From positions 44,385 through 108,384 of the forward strand of contig JAJDXG010000002.1 in NCBI GenBank assembly GCA_022823365.1: a DNA stretch of 64,000 nt, given 5' to 3'. Position 1 is the stretch's first letter; each line of letters begins with the position of its first letter. This DNA comes from Gemmatimonadota bacterium. GTDB lineage: Bacteria > Gemmatimonadota > Gemmatimonadetes > Longimicrobiales > Gaopeijiaceae. The notes below the pieces were generated by a model that saw only the letters and a list, made by a program, of their open reading frames with translations, was not told the DNA's origin and did no database searches. The translations under genes and the position numbers were made by a program. Positions 10,471 through 17,930 of the stretch are shown here, in pieces.

Positions 10471-10787
10471 GCAGATGGCTGGCCCTGACCGGAGTGGCGG
10501 CCTTTGTCGGGCTGGTGATCTGGTTTACCGCGCATAACGGGGACCAGCGCATCACGCTCGACCTGGGGTTCGCCCAGTTCTACCGGTTCCCGGTCACGAT
10601 GGTGGCTTTCGCGGCGCTCCTGGTGGGCATGCTGGTGATGCTTCTGGCTGGGCTCCACACCGATCTGCGCGTGCGCAAGATCCTCCGTGACCGGCTCATC
10701 GAGGAGGCGCGCGCCGAGGGCGCTACGGACCTGACCCAGCGCGACCTCTTCGATGCCGAGGACGCGGGGGGCGGCAAGAATACGTAA
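10467..10787 (+). CDS. LapA-domain (DUF1049) small membrane protein
   Basis: A 106-residue inner-membrane protein starting at TTG inside the miaB stop (TTGA). It has two hydrophobic helices: LALTGVAAFVGLVIWFTA (about 5-22) and VTMVAFAALLVGMLVMLLAGL (about 44-64). The short loop between them holds the ITLDLGFAQF beta-like stretch typical of LapA/YciS proteins. A charged helical cytoplasmic tail follows (RKILRDRLIEEARAEG). In enterobacteria LapA works with LapB in lipopolysaccharide assembly control; that role is not assured here, and no lapB is adjacent. Confidence 0.7.
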   Translation: MSRWLALTGVAAFVGLVIWFTAHNGDQRITLDLGFAQFYRFPVTMVAFAALLVGMLVMLLAGLHTDLRVRKILRDRLIEEARAEGATDLTQRDLFDAEDAGGGKNT

Positions 10788-10913
10788 ATCGCGCAAGATG
10801 TGTAATCTGGCCGAGGAGGGCAGCCGAACACCTGGATTCCGCCGGTAGCCTGGCTGGCCCTGGCCTTCGGGCTGGGGACGGCGCTGGTTCACCTGCCGGC
10901 GTGGCTCACGCCG

Positions 10914-13211
10914 GTGGTGTTGGGCGGATCGCTGCTCTGCTGGCTCAATTTTGCATGGGAGCGCCCGAAGTTTGCATGGCCGCGCTCCGGCCCCGACCGT
11001 GCAGCACCGCCGAGCCGACCAGCCCGCATCGGCCGCCTCCGCCCGAGGCCCGTCCCCACCGGCCTCCTTCTCGCCCTCTGCGGCGGACTGCTCCACGGCA
11101 CGGCCTCGGCCGGGGCGCGCACCCGCAGCTGCCAGCTCGCAATCCCGGACGGCGCCACCCTGGAGTTGCGCGGCTATTTCGAGGGCGTGCCCGGGGAGGG
11201 TGCGGCGCCCTTTATCGCCCGTTCCGGACTTCCCGGGGGATGCCGCGCCCGGGTGCGCGCGGTGGTCCGGGAGGATGTTTCCGTCCCGCCCGCCGCCGCG
11301 TCGCTGGTGATTGGCGGGCAGTGGCTGGCGCGTCCCCTGCGCCGGGGCATGCCCCCCGAGTACGCGGGCACCCTGGTGGTACGCTCCCTCGAGGTGGACA
11401 CCGGGGCCCCGGCGGTCCCGCTTGCCGTGCGTCTGCGGGCCGTCGTACGCGAACGCCTCGACGTCCTGTACCCGGCCCGCGCCGGGCTCGGCGAGGCGCT
11501 CATCCTGGCACGCCGCGAGCGTCTTGCCCGCGAGGTCCGCGACCAGTGGGCGCGCGCCGGCATCGCCCACCTGCTCGCCATCTCCGGCTTCCACGTGGGG
11601 GTAATCGCGGCCATCCTCTACCTGCTCGCGCGCCGCATCGGGCTCGGTCCCGGCCGCGCACCGCTGGCGGCCGCCGGCGGCAGCTGGGCCTACGTGCTCG
11701 CCATCGGCTCCCCGGTGGCGGCCACGCGCGCGGCCTTCATCCTGGCGGCTCTGGCGGCGGGCCGCCTGCTCGGGCGCAGAGTCTCGTCGCTGGGCGCGCT
11801 CGCCACGGCTTTCATCGCCCTGCTCGCGGCCCGCCCGGACGCGATCGTGTCGGTGGCGTTCCAGCTCTCCTTCGCGGGCGCGGCGGGGCTGGTCCTGCTC
11901 GCTCCCCCGGTGAGCCGGGTCCTGCGCGCGGGCCGGCTCGCCCGCCTTCCATCGGCGCTGCGCACCGGTCTGGCCTCGGGGATCGCCGCGACCGCCGCCA
12001 CCTTCCCGCTGGTCGCCTGGCACTTCGGGTACTTCGCGACCGCCGGCATTCCGGTAACCCTGGTCGCCGGGCCGCTGGTCGCAGCCGCCATCCCGGGGAT
12101 GCTCCTCTCCATCCTTCTCTCCTTCTTCTCGCTCCCGCTGGCGGGCATCTTCGCCGGAGGCGTCGACCTGTTTCTCCAGCTCGCCGGCGCCATCGTCTCG
12201 GTGGTGGTGGATCTGCCCGGGGCCGCCGTGTGGACGCCCCGCTGGTGGATCGTGGCCGCCACCGCCGCCCTGGCCGCATATTGGCTCGTCGTCCGGGGCC
12301 TTGCCCTGCGTCTCCGTCCCCGGGTGCGCGCGGCCGTGTTGGTCGCCTCGCTGGCGGCCACGCTGGTAGCCTGGCCCATTCCCGCGCTCATCGCAGGGGG
12401 AGGGGCCATGGAGCTGGTATTCCTGGACGTGGGCCAGGGCGATGCGGTGGCCATCCGCACCCCGGGCAGCCGCTGGATCCTGGTCGACACCGGCCCGCGC
12501 TCGCGCACCTTCGATTCCGGCGAACGCGTCGTCGTCCCCTACCTGAGAAGGCGAGGCGCCACGCGCCTGGAGGCGCTTATCCTCACCCACCCGGACTTGG
12601 ACCACATCGGAGGCGCCAACGCGGTCCTCTCGGAACTCGACGTGCTCCGCGTCCTCGACCCCGGAGCCCCCGCCGCACGGCCCGCCTACGTGGCCGCCCT
12701 GGAGCGGGCTCAGGCCCGGGGCGCCACCTGGTTTGCCGCGCGCGCCGGGGACCGCGTCTCCGCGGACGGCGTCACCCTGGAGGTGCTGCATCCCGGAGGC
12801 GCCGCCGACTCCGCCGCCAGCGAAGAGGCCAACGACCAGTCCGTCGTCCTGTTGCTGCGCTACGGCGAATTCACCGCACTGCTCCCCGGCGATGCTCCCG
12901 CCGCGGTGGAAGACGCGCTCCTGGCCGCGGGCCACATCCCGCCTCTCGACCTGCTGAAGGCGGGACACCACGGCAGCCGCACCTCGACCTCCTGGAGACT
13001 CCTCGAGTTCACCCAGCCCGAACTGGGGGTGGTCTCGGCCGGCGCCCGCAATCGCTATGGACACCCGCACGCGGAGATCGTCGACCGCCTCGAGCGGGCC
13101 GGCGCCGATCTCGCGCGCACGGACCGTCAGGGCGTCGTGCGCGTCCGCGCCTTCCCCACGGGGGACTTCACGCTCTCGGTGGAACGCTGCCCGGTGCTCC
13201 CGGCGTGTTAG
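10914..13211 (+). CDS. comEC: ComEC/Rec2 family competence channel with metallo-beta-lactamase domain
   Basis: Inner-membrane DNA-uptake channel of natural transformation. The order is N-terminal DUF4131-type OB region, the Competence membrane domain (about residues 190-480, with HLLAISGFHVGVI near 219-231), and a C-terminal metallo-beta-lactamase domain (about 500-755, with VFLDVGQGDA, HPDLDHIGG near 559 and AGHHGS). The start is uncertain. GTG 10914 is the first canonical start, but the frame stays open upstream to 10806 and encodes a further hydrophobic helix (WLALAFGLGTALVHLPAWL) expected in ComEC. A strong ribosome site (gaggaggg, 10813-10820) precedes that extension with no canonical start codon in range. 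Confidence 0.88.
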   Translation: MVLGGSLLCWLNFAWERPKFAWPRSGPDRAAPPSRPARIGRLRPRPVPTGLLLALCGGLLHGTASAGARTRSCQLAIPDGATLELRGYFEGVPGEGAAPFIARSGLPGGCRARVRAVVREDVSVPPAAASLVIGGQWLARPLRRGMPPEYAGTLVVRSLEVDTGAPAVPLAVRLRAVVRERLDVLYPARAGLGEALILARRERLAREVRDQWARAGIAHLLAISGFHVGVIAAILYLLARRIGLGPGRAPLAAAGGSWAYVLAIGSPVAATRAAFILAALAAGRLLGRRVSSLGALATAFIALLAARPDAIVSVAFQLSFAGAAGLVLLAPPVSRVLRAGRLARLPSALRTGLASGIAATAATFPLVAWHFGYFATAGIPVTLVAGPLVAAAIPGMLLSILLSFFSLPLAGIFAGGVDLFLQLAGAIVSVVVDLPGAAVWTPRWWIVAATAALAAYWLVVRGLALRLRPRVRAAVLVASLAATLVAWPIPALIAGGGAMELVFLDVGQGDAVAIRTPGSRWILVDTGPRSRTFDSGERVVVPYLRRRGATRLEALILTHPDLDHIGGANAVLSELDVLRVLDPGAPAARPAYVAALERAQARGATWFAARAGDRVSADGVTLEVLHPGGAADSAASEEANDQSVVLLLRYGEFTALLPGDAPAAVEDALLAAGHIPPLDLLKAGHHGSRTSTSWRLLEFTQPELGVVSAGARNRYGHPHAEIVDRLERAGADLARTDRQGVVRVRAFPTGDFTLSVERCPVLPAC

Positions 13212-13301
13212 CCGTCGCGAGTGGTTCCGGCTCTACCCCTGAGCCCCCGGTCGTGCGACATTGCCAGCCCGAGTAGCGGCCTCACTCACACCCATCACCA
13301 T

Positions 13302-13312
13302 CCCCCCCCCCC
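13302..13312 (+). repeat. C11 homopolymer just upstream of fbp
   Basis: Eleven consecutive cytosines end five bases before the fbp ATG (13318), where a Shine-Dalgarno would normally sit. If translation started at the in-frame TTG 13261 instead, the tract would lie in the coding region and slippage would shift the frame. Such tracts are classic slippage sites, although a sequencing error in tract length is also possible. Confidence 0.85.
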
Positions 13313-13317
13313 ACCCC

Positions 13318-14355
13318 ATGCGCTCTCGCACGCTCGTGCCCACCCTCGGGGCATTCCTCGAAAGCGAGGAGGCTGCCCCTTCGTCCGCACCCCCGGACTG
13401 GATTCACGTGCTTGCCGGCCTCGCCCGCGCAGGCACCCGCATCGCCCGCGTGGTGGCGCGCACGGGACTGACCGGCACCCTGCCGCGCACGGGCGACCGC
13501 AACGTCCACGGCGAGGCCGCCACCCGCATCGACCAGTACGCACACAACGCGGTGGTGGAAGAGGTCGCCGCGGACGATATGCTGTGCTGCATCGTCTCCG
13601 AGGAGGCCGAGGACCTCATGCCCATCCCGTCGAGTCATCCGGACGGAGGCTGCATCCTCGCCCTGGATCCGCTGGACGGGTCGTCCAACCTGGGTGTGAA
13701 CGTCCCGGTGGGCACGATCTTCTCCCTGCTGCCGTATTCCCCGTCCGGCGGCGGGCCCGGTGCCGGCCTCACTCTCAGGGAGATTCTCCGGCCCGGCCGC
13801 GACCAGATTGCCGCGGGCTACATCCTCTACGGGGCCGCCACCGTGCTGGTCTACACCAGCGGGCGCGGCGTGCACGGCTTCATCCGCGATCCCGAGAGCG
13901 GCGAGTTCCTGCTCAACCGGCGCGACATCCGCATCCCCTCGCCGTCCGCTCTGCACTACTCCACCAACGAGGCCTACACGCGCCGGTGGGATCCTCGCCA
14001 GCACGAGCTTGTGCGCCACTTCAAGAAGCCACCGCCGGAGGGAGCCAAGGGCTTCTCGGCCCGCTACATCGGCTCGCTGGTGGCCGACATCCACCGCACC
14101 CTCCTCGTGGGCGGGCTCTTCATGTACCCCGCCTTCCGGGGAAAGCCGGAGGGGAAGCTGCGCCTGATGTACGAAGCGGCGCCCATGGGGCTGATCATGG
14201 AGCAGGCGGGAGGAAGGGCCACCAACGGCACCGACGACATCCTCGACATCCGTCCCCGGAACATTCACCAGCGCACTCCGCTCTTCGCGGGAACGCGGGA
14301 GTTGGTGGATGTTGCCGCCTCCCACCTCGAAGGAGAGGCGGCGGGCTCAGAGTAG
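13318..14355 (+). CDS. fbp: Fructose-1,6-bisphosphatase, class I
   Basis: Hydrolyses fructose-1,6-bisphosphate to fructose-6-phosphate in gluconeogenesis. Metal and phosphate site motifs are seen: VSEEAED (about 98-104), ALDPLDGSSNLGVN (about 115-128), the substrate-binding RYIGSLVADIHRTL and the C-terminal EQAGGRATNG. These identify the class I (inositol-phosphatase superfamily) enzyme. Length of 345 is normal. ATG 13318 is chosen because homology starts at TLGAFLE soon after; an upstream in-frame TTG at 13261 would add a proline-rich 19 residues coded partly by the C11 tract. Convergent with the LRR gene, 4 bases apart. Confidence 0.92.
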   Translation: MRSRTLVPTLGAFLESEEAAPSSAPPDWIHVLAGLARAGTRIARVVARTGLTGTLPRTGDRNVHGEAATRIDQYAHNAVVEEVAADDMLCCIVSEEAEDLMPIPSSHPDGGCILALDPLDGSSNLGVNVPVGTIFSLLPYSPSGGGPGAGLTLREILRPGRDQIAAGYILYGAATVLVYTSGRGVHGFIRDPESGEFLLNRRDIRIPSPSALHYSTNEAYTRRWDPRQHELVRHFKKPPPEGAKGFSARYIGSLVADIHRTLLVGGLFMYPAFRGKPEGKLRLMYEAAPMGLIMEQAGGRATNGTDDILDIRPRNIHQRTPLFAGTRELVDVAASHLEGEAAGSE

Positions 14356-14359
14356 TCTC

Positions 14360-15349
14360 CTACGGGCAGTTCGACGTCACCGTTGCGCGCTTTGCCCTGA
14401 GCATCTCGATGTCCTCGCACGAGACGGCGGTGCGCTCGAGCCAAACCGTGTCGTCCCGGCCGACCCCCGGGTTGTCGATGAGCGGCTGGATGTCGCTCAA
14501 CTCCCGGTTGTCGTCCAGCACCAGGAACGACAGCAGGATCATGTCTACGAGCGGGCTCAGGTCGGTCACCGTGGTCCGCTCGAGGCCGATGATGAGCAGG
14601 TTGTCGAGTTCGGTCAGGGCCGACAGGTCGGGGACCGTGTTCCGACCGACATCCAGCGTCTGCAGCGTCCACAGGCCGCCGATCGGGCCGAGGTCGGTGA
14701 TGTCGTTGTTGTAGAGTTCCAGCCGCAGCAGCGTCTCGAGTCCCGCAAGCGGCGTGAGGTCGCTGATCCGGTTGTTCGACCCGCCGAGCTGTTCGAGCTG
14801 GGTCATGTTGCGGACAGCCGACAGGTCGGAGACCTGGTTATCGCCGAAGCTGAGCGCGAACATGCTCGTCAGCCCGGCAAGCGGGCTCAGATCCGTGATC
14901 GAATTCTCGCGCACGTCCAGGTACTCGAGACCGGTCAGCGCGGCAAGCGGTCCCAGATCCTCGATCGCGTTCTGGGCAACCAGGAGTTCGGTGAGCCCGG
15001 TCAGGTTTTCGATTCCCGAGAGGTTGCGGACCCCTGTGGCGTTGACCCCCAGCGACTCGAGGGAAGCCGCGCGTCCGCAGGTGAGCGATTCCTCCGGCGC
15101 GAGGTCGAGTGCTGTGCGCACGCCGGCTTCGAGCGCCGGATCGGAAAAGGTCGGGATCGCGCTCGAGTCCGAGCCGCACCGCTCGCCGGGGCTCAGGGCG
15201 GGTCCGGTCGCGTCGCCGCACGCGCACAGGGCCAGCATGGCTGCCGACATCCAGGCACGCGCTCCGGCCGGGAATGGAGAACGCCCCCGCCAACCGCACA
15301 TGACGTGGCTGTCGCGTCGCCGCGGCCGGGCGCGTATCGATCCGGTCAT
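14360..15349 (-). CDS. Leucine-rich-repeat lipoprotein (internalin-like)
   Basis: A 329-residue secreted lipoprotein. A hydrophobic stretch ending in LALCAC gives a lipobox near residue 45. The mature part holds about eight 22-residue leucine-rich repeats of the form LTGLEYLDVRENSITDLSPL, the short internalin/SDS22-like class, then a capping segment with Cys residues near the end (SCEDIEML, TSNCP). Likely a surface binding or adhesion scaffold; no catalytic motif is seen. The ATG overlaps the stop of the upstream lipoprotein gene as ATGA; a second in-frame ATG at 15301 gives a shorter signal peptide. Partner unknown. Confidence 0.78.
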   Translation of the reverse strand: MTGSIRARPRRRDSHVMCGWRGRSPFPAGARAWMSAAMLALCACGDATGPALSPGERCGSDSSAIPTFSDPALEAGVRTALDLAPEESLTCGRAASLESLGVNATGVRNLSGIENLTGLTELLVAQNAIEDLGPLAALTGLEYLDVRENSITDLSPLAGLTSMFALSFGDNQVSDLSAVRNMTQLEQLGGSNNRISDLTPLAGLETLLRLELYNNDITDLGPIGGLWTLQTLDVGRNTVPDLSALTELDNLLIIGLERTTVTDLSPLVDMILLSFLVLDDNRELSDIQPLIDNPGVGRDDTVWLERTAVSCEDIEMLRAKRATVTSNCP

Positions 15350-15807
15350 GGAATCACGCTCCAGATGAACCGCAAGCCGGGCGCGAGCTTGACCACCGGC
15401 GGCTCGGGCGTCTGCTGGCCGCCGCCGTGTTTGCCGACGGTCCGCGCCCAGCTGATGGAAATCGCCAGGAAGCCGGCGGCCATGCCGGCCGTCTTGACCG
15501 GGTCGAACCGCGGGACCTCGAAACCGTGCACGTCTGACAACCGCACGCCTCGCCTGGGAGGCGCGAAGGGTCCGACCGCCACCCGAGCGGAAGCCGACAC
15601 GATCGAGTCGTTCACCACGATCGGGCGCCGGATCGTCATCTGGTCTCCGGTCGCGGCCGTCAGGCGAACCTCCGGAGGACTCTCGCGGGCAATCCAGCTC
15701 CCCGGGGTGTCCATCACCGGCTGCCAGCTCTTGCATCCCGATAACAGCACCAGGGCAAGGAAGGCCGCAGTCGAAAACAGGCGTTGCCGGAAATTCCCGT
15801 TCTTCAT
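15346..15807 (-). CDS. Small lipoprotein of unknown function
   Basis: A 153-residue protein beginning MKNGNFRQRLF, then a hydrophobic core and lipobox LLSGC (Cys near residue 25). The mature part is predicted mixed alpha/beta without a family I recognise; VRLTAATGDQMTIRRPIV resembles a small beta-barrel start. A strong Shine-Dalgarno (gggaggtg) precedes the ATG. It overlaps the LRR lipoprotein gene by 4 bases, so the two are probably translationally coupled and may act together at the envelope. Confidence 0.65.
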   Translation of the reverse strand: MKNGNFRQRLFSTAAFLALVLLSGCKSWQPVMDTPGSWIARESPPEVRLTAATGDQMTIRRPIVVNDSIVSASARVAVGPFAPPRRGVRLSDVHGFEVPRFDPVKTAGMAAGFLAISISWARTVGKHGGGQQTPEPPVVKLAPGLRFIWSVIP

Positions 15808-15936
15808 GGCTTGTGCACCTCCCTGCGTGGTGGCCTGACTGAAGCACTCGCCCCCTTGCCGTGTTCCAGAACATATCCGAGGCGGTTGTGTACCTCCAGA
15901 CTACACCAAGCTGTTCCCACGTTGCCCGGGGTGATC

Positions 15937-16458
15937 ATGACCTTCCCGACCCCATCGGCGCTTCGGCGTCCCACCCGACCCGCGGTTCGCGGGTTGTTCC
16001 GCTCCGGCTCCGGCCCCGGCAGGACTCCCGAACTCACCAGTTGCACCCTGCTCCTGCTCCTGGTCGCGGCCTGCGGTGGCGGTGCCGGCGGCGCTCCCGG
16101 AAACGCGCCGGATGCGCCCGCCGCCGATGAACCTCAGGCCCGTTCCTATCCCCCCAACGAGGTCTCGCGCGCCGAGATTGACGAACGAGGGGCGAACGCG
16201 CACACCGCGATGCAGTTTCTCCGCCGGGTCCGGCCGGCCTGGCTGCGCTCGCGCGGCTCCAACTCCCTGACTTCCGCCGGTGCCATGTACCCAGTCGTAT
16301 ACATCGACAACATCCGCCGGCCGGGCGGCCTGAGCGCGCTCTTCCAGGTCCCCCTGAGCGAGGTTCGACGGATGGAGTTCATCGGCCCCGGCGACGCCAC
16401 GACGCGCTGGGGCACGGGCCATCAGTCCGGGGTGATCCTGATCGCTACCGGTCGCTGA
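15937..16458 (+). CDS. Small lipoprotein with degenerate TonB-plug-like domain
   Basis: A 173-residue protein with a long basic N-terminal region, a hydrophobic LLLLLVAAC lipobox (Cys near 45) and a Pro/Ala linker. A C-terminal module follows: AMQFLRRVRPAWL, PVVYIDNIRRPGGL, VPLSEVRRMEFIGPGDATTRWGTGHQSGVILI. The order helix, VVYIDN, I-x-R-M-E-F, DATTRWGTGHQSGVILI parallels the end of a TonB receptor plug (VYIDGVR, IESIEVIKGPAAATLYG-NGVI), but no barrel follows. Function unknown. It is followed by a strong terminator. Confidence 0.65.
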   Translation: MTFPTPSALRRPTRPAVRGLFRSGSGPGRTPELTSCTLLLLLVAACGGGAGGAPGNAPDAPAADEPQARSYPPNEVSRAEIDERGANAHTAMQFLRRVRPAWLRSRGSNSLTSAGAMYPVVYIDNIRRPGGLSALFQVPLSEVRRMEFIGPGDATTRWGTGHQSGVILIATGR

Positions 16459-16485
16459 CGGGTCATCCCGCCGGTACGCGGCACC

Positions 16486-16538
16486 AAAAAGGAACCGGAG
16501 GCAAGGCCCGCGCGGGCCCGCCTCCGGTTCTTTCTTCC
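16486..16538. terminator. Bidirectional Rho-independent terminator
   Basis: An 11-bp perfect outer stem, GAACCGGAGGC (16492-16502) with GCCTCCGGTTC (16520-16530), encloses a GC palindrome (16505-16518). It is flanked by an A-run on the left and a T-rich run (ttctttctt) on the right. It lies between convergent genes ending at 16458 (+) and 16602 (-), so it can terminate both. The rest of this 143-base gap shows nothing else. Confidence 0.9.
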
Positions 16539-16601
16539 GCAGGAAGTCAGGTCCTCAGGACCTTCCTCCCATTGCGATAGCTGCCGGTCACAAGCGGATC
16601 A

Positions 16602-17918
16602 TCAGCCGCCCGTGATGGTGGTGTTGTTCTGGAACTCCGTGGCCGGCAGGTCGAAGCAAAGCTGGTTGCCGTACACGGCGCCGAAGCCGTCGTCCTGGCC
16701 GATCGGCGGATAGGGCCGGACTCCGAGCCGCCTCAGGTCCCACAGGTGGTGTCCCTCCAGGAACAGCTCCGCGGCGCGCTCCTCGATGAGCTGGTCCATC
16801 ATGCCGTTCATGTCCATCATGGCCATGTGGGGCGACAGGCCGACGTTGGCGCGCAATGTGTTGAAGATCGACGACGCCTGGCCGTAGTTGCCCGCTTCGA
16901 TTGCGGCCTCGGCGATGATGAGCTGTGCCTCCTCCCAGCTCGCCAACTGCACGGGAGAACCCGCGCTCTGATACTTCTCGGCAAACCAGAGGGCAATCTC
17001 CGTGTTGGGATGGCCTCGCTCCTGGTCGGTAACTGCGACGCGCGGGTCCAGTTCGCGCATGCAATCCGACATCATGTCATCGGGCCAGGGGAAGTTGCAG
17101 GGGAAGTCCCGATAGGGCTCCGCCACCGTGACCATGTTGTTGTCGACGTTGAACTCCCACTGCTTGTTCTTGGTGACGGATTCTGCGCCGGAATACTCTA
17201 GCAGCCACTCGAATCCCTCCGGCACCGCGCTTGCGGTGCCCGCGGCTGCCGACGCCTGCCCCAGGTTGAGCTGCGTCCGGGCCTTGCCCACCCGCACGGC
17301 GTTGAGAAGATCGCCGGAAGCCCCGGCCGCCGCCGACTGGTCGAAGCGTTCGATCGCCACGCCGAAGGCATCGGCGGGGGTGACGACGGGCCCGTTTTCG
17401 GTCACCACCAACTCGCACATCGATTCCGCGAACAGCGTGTAGGTGTAGCCGGCATACATCGCAACTTCGGCGATCAGGGCCGTCCTGTCGGGGACGTCGG
17501 CGTCGGTCCACTCATTCAGCAGGCCGAGCACGTAATCGGCGAGCCAGCGTGTCCGTGAGAGCGGACGGTAGATCGCCGGGCTGAATGTGTCCCCGCAGTC
17601 GCGCTGTGCGTACTGGGAGCCGTAGCCGCTGGTGTCGTGGATGCGGGCGTCCCAGATGTTGGAGATGGTGTTGTTGGAAGCATCCCGCCACTCGTTTCCG
17701 GTGAGGGCGCTCGCGGTCGCGTGATAGGTATGGGCGCAACGGAACTCGTTGGCCACGCTGGAGACGAGAAGTTGAGCCGAATTCGGGTTCTCGAGGTCGC
17801 TCGCCACCACCCGGGAAGGCTCTTCGACGCTCAGCAGCTCGTCGAGCGCGTCACACGACGCGAGCAGCGCAATGGGCGCGAGGACGAGGGCGGAAGCCTT
17901 GATCATCTGCTTTATCAT
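16602..17918 (-). CDS. SusD/RagB-like outer-membrane lipoprotein
   Basis: A 438-residue SusD-family surface lipoprotein that would cap the adjacent SusC-like receptor. The signal is MIKQMIKASALVLAPIALLASC, with the lipidated Cys at about 22. The body is helical/TPR-like, with the family end region DQLIEERAAELFLEGHHLWDLRRLG near residues 380-405. It lies 12 bases downstream of susC; its Shine-Dalgarno (aaggagg) directly abuts the susC stop, so the two are co-translated. It is shorter than typical SusD proteins (about 500). Ligand not predictable. Confidence 0.85.
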   Translation of the reverse strand: MIKQMIKASALVLAPIALLASCDALDELLSVEEPSRVVASDLENPNSAQLLVSSVANEFRCAHTYHATASALTGNEWRDASNNTISNIWDARIHDTSGYGSQYAQRDCGDTFSPAIYRPLSRTRWLADYVLGLLNEWTDADVPDRTALIAEVAMYAGYTYTLFAESMCELVVTENGPVVTPADAFGVAIERFDQSAAAGASGDLLNAVRVGKARTQLNLGQASAAAGTASAVPEGFEWLLEYSGAESVTKNKQWEFNVDNNMVTVAEPYRDFPCNFPWPDDMMSDCMRELDPRVAVTDQERGHPNTEIALWFAEKYQSAGSPVQLASWEEAQLIIAEAAIEAGNYGQASSIFNTLRANVGLSPHMAMMDMNGMMDQLIEERAAELFLEGHHLWDLRRLGVRPYPPIGQDDGFGAVYGNQLCFDLPATEFQNNTTITGG

Positions 17919-17930
17919 GACAAGCCTCCT

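Noticed and set aside
10125..13070. 981-residue antisense open frame opposite miaB, the LapA-like gene and comEC
   Set aside because: Spans several real genes on the other strand, with low-complexity composition.
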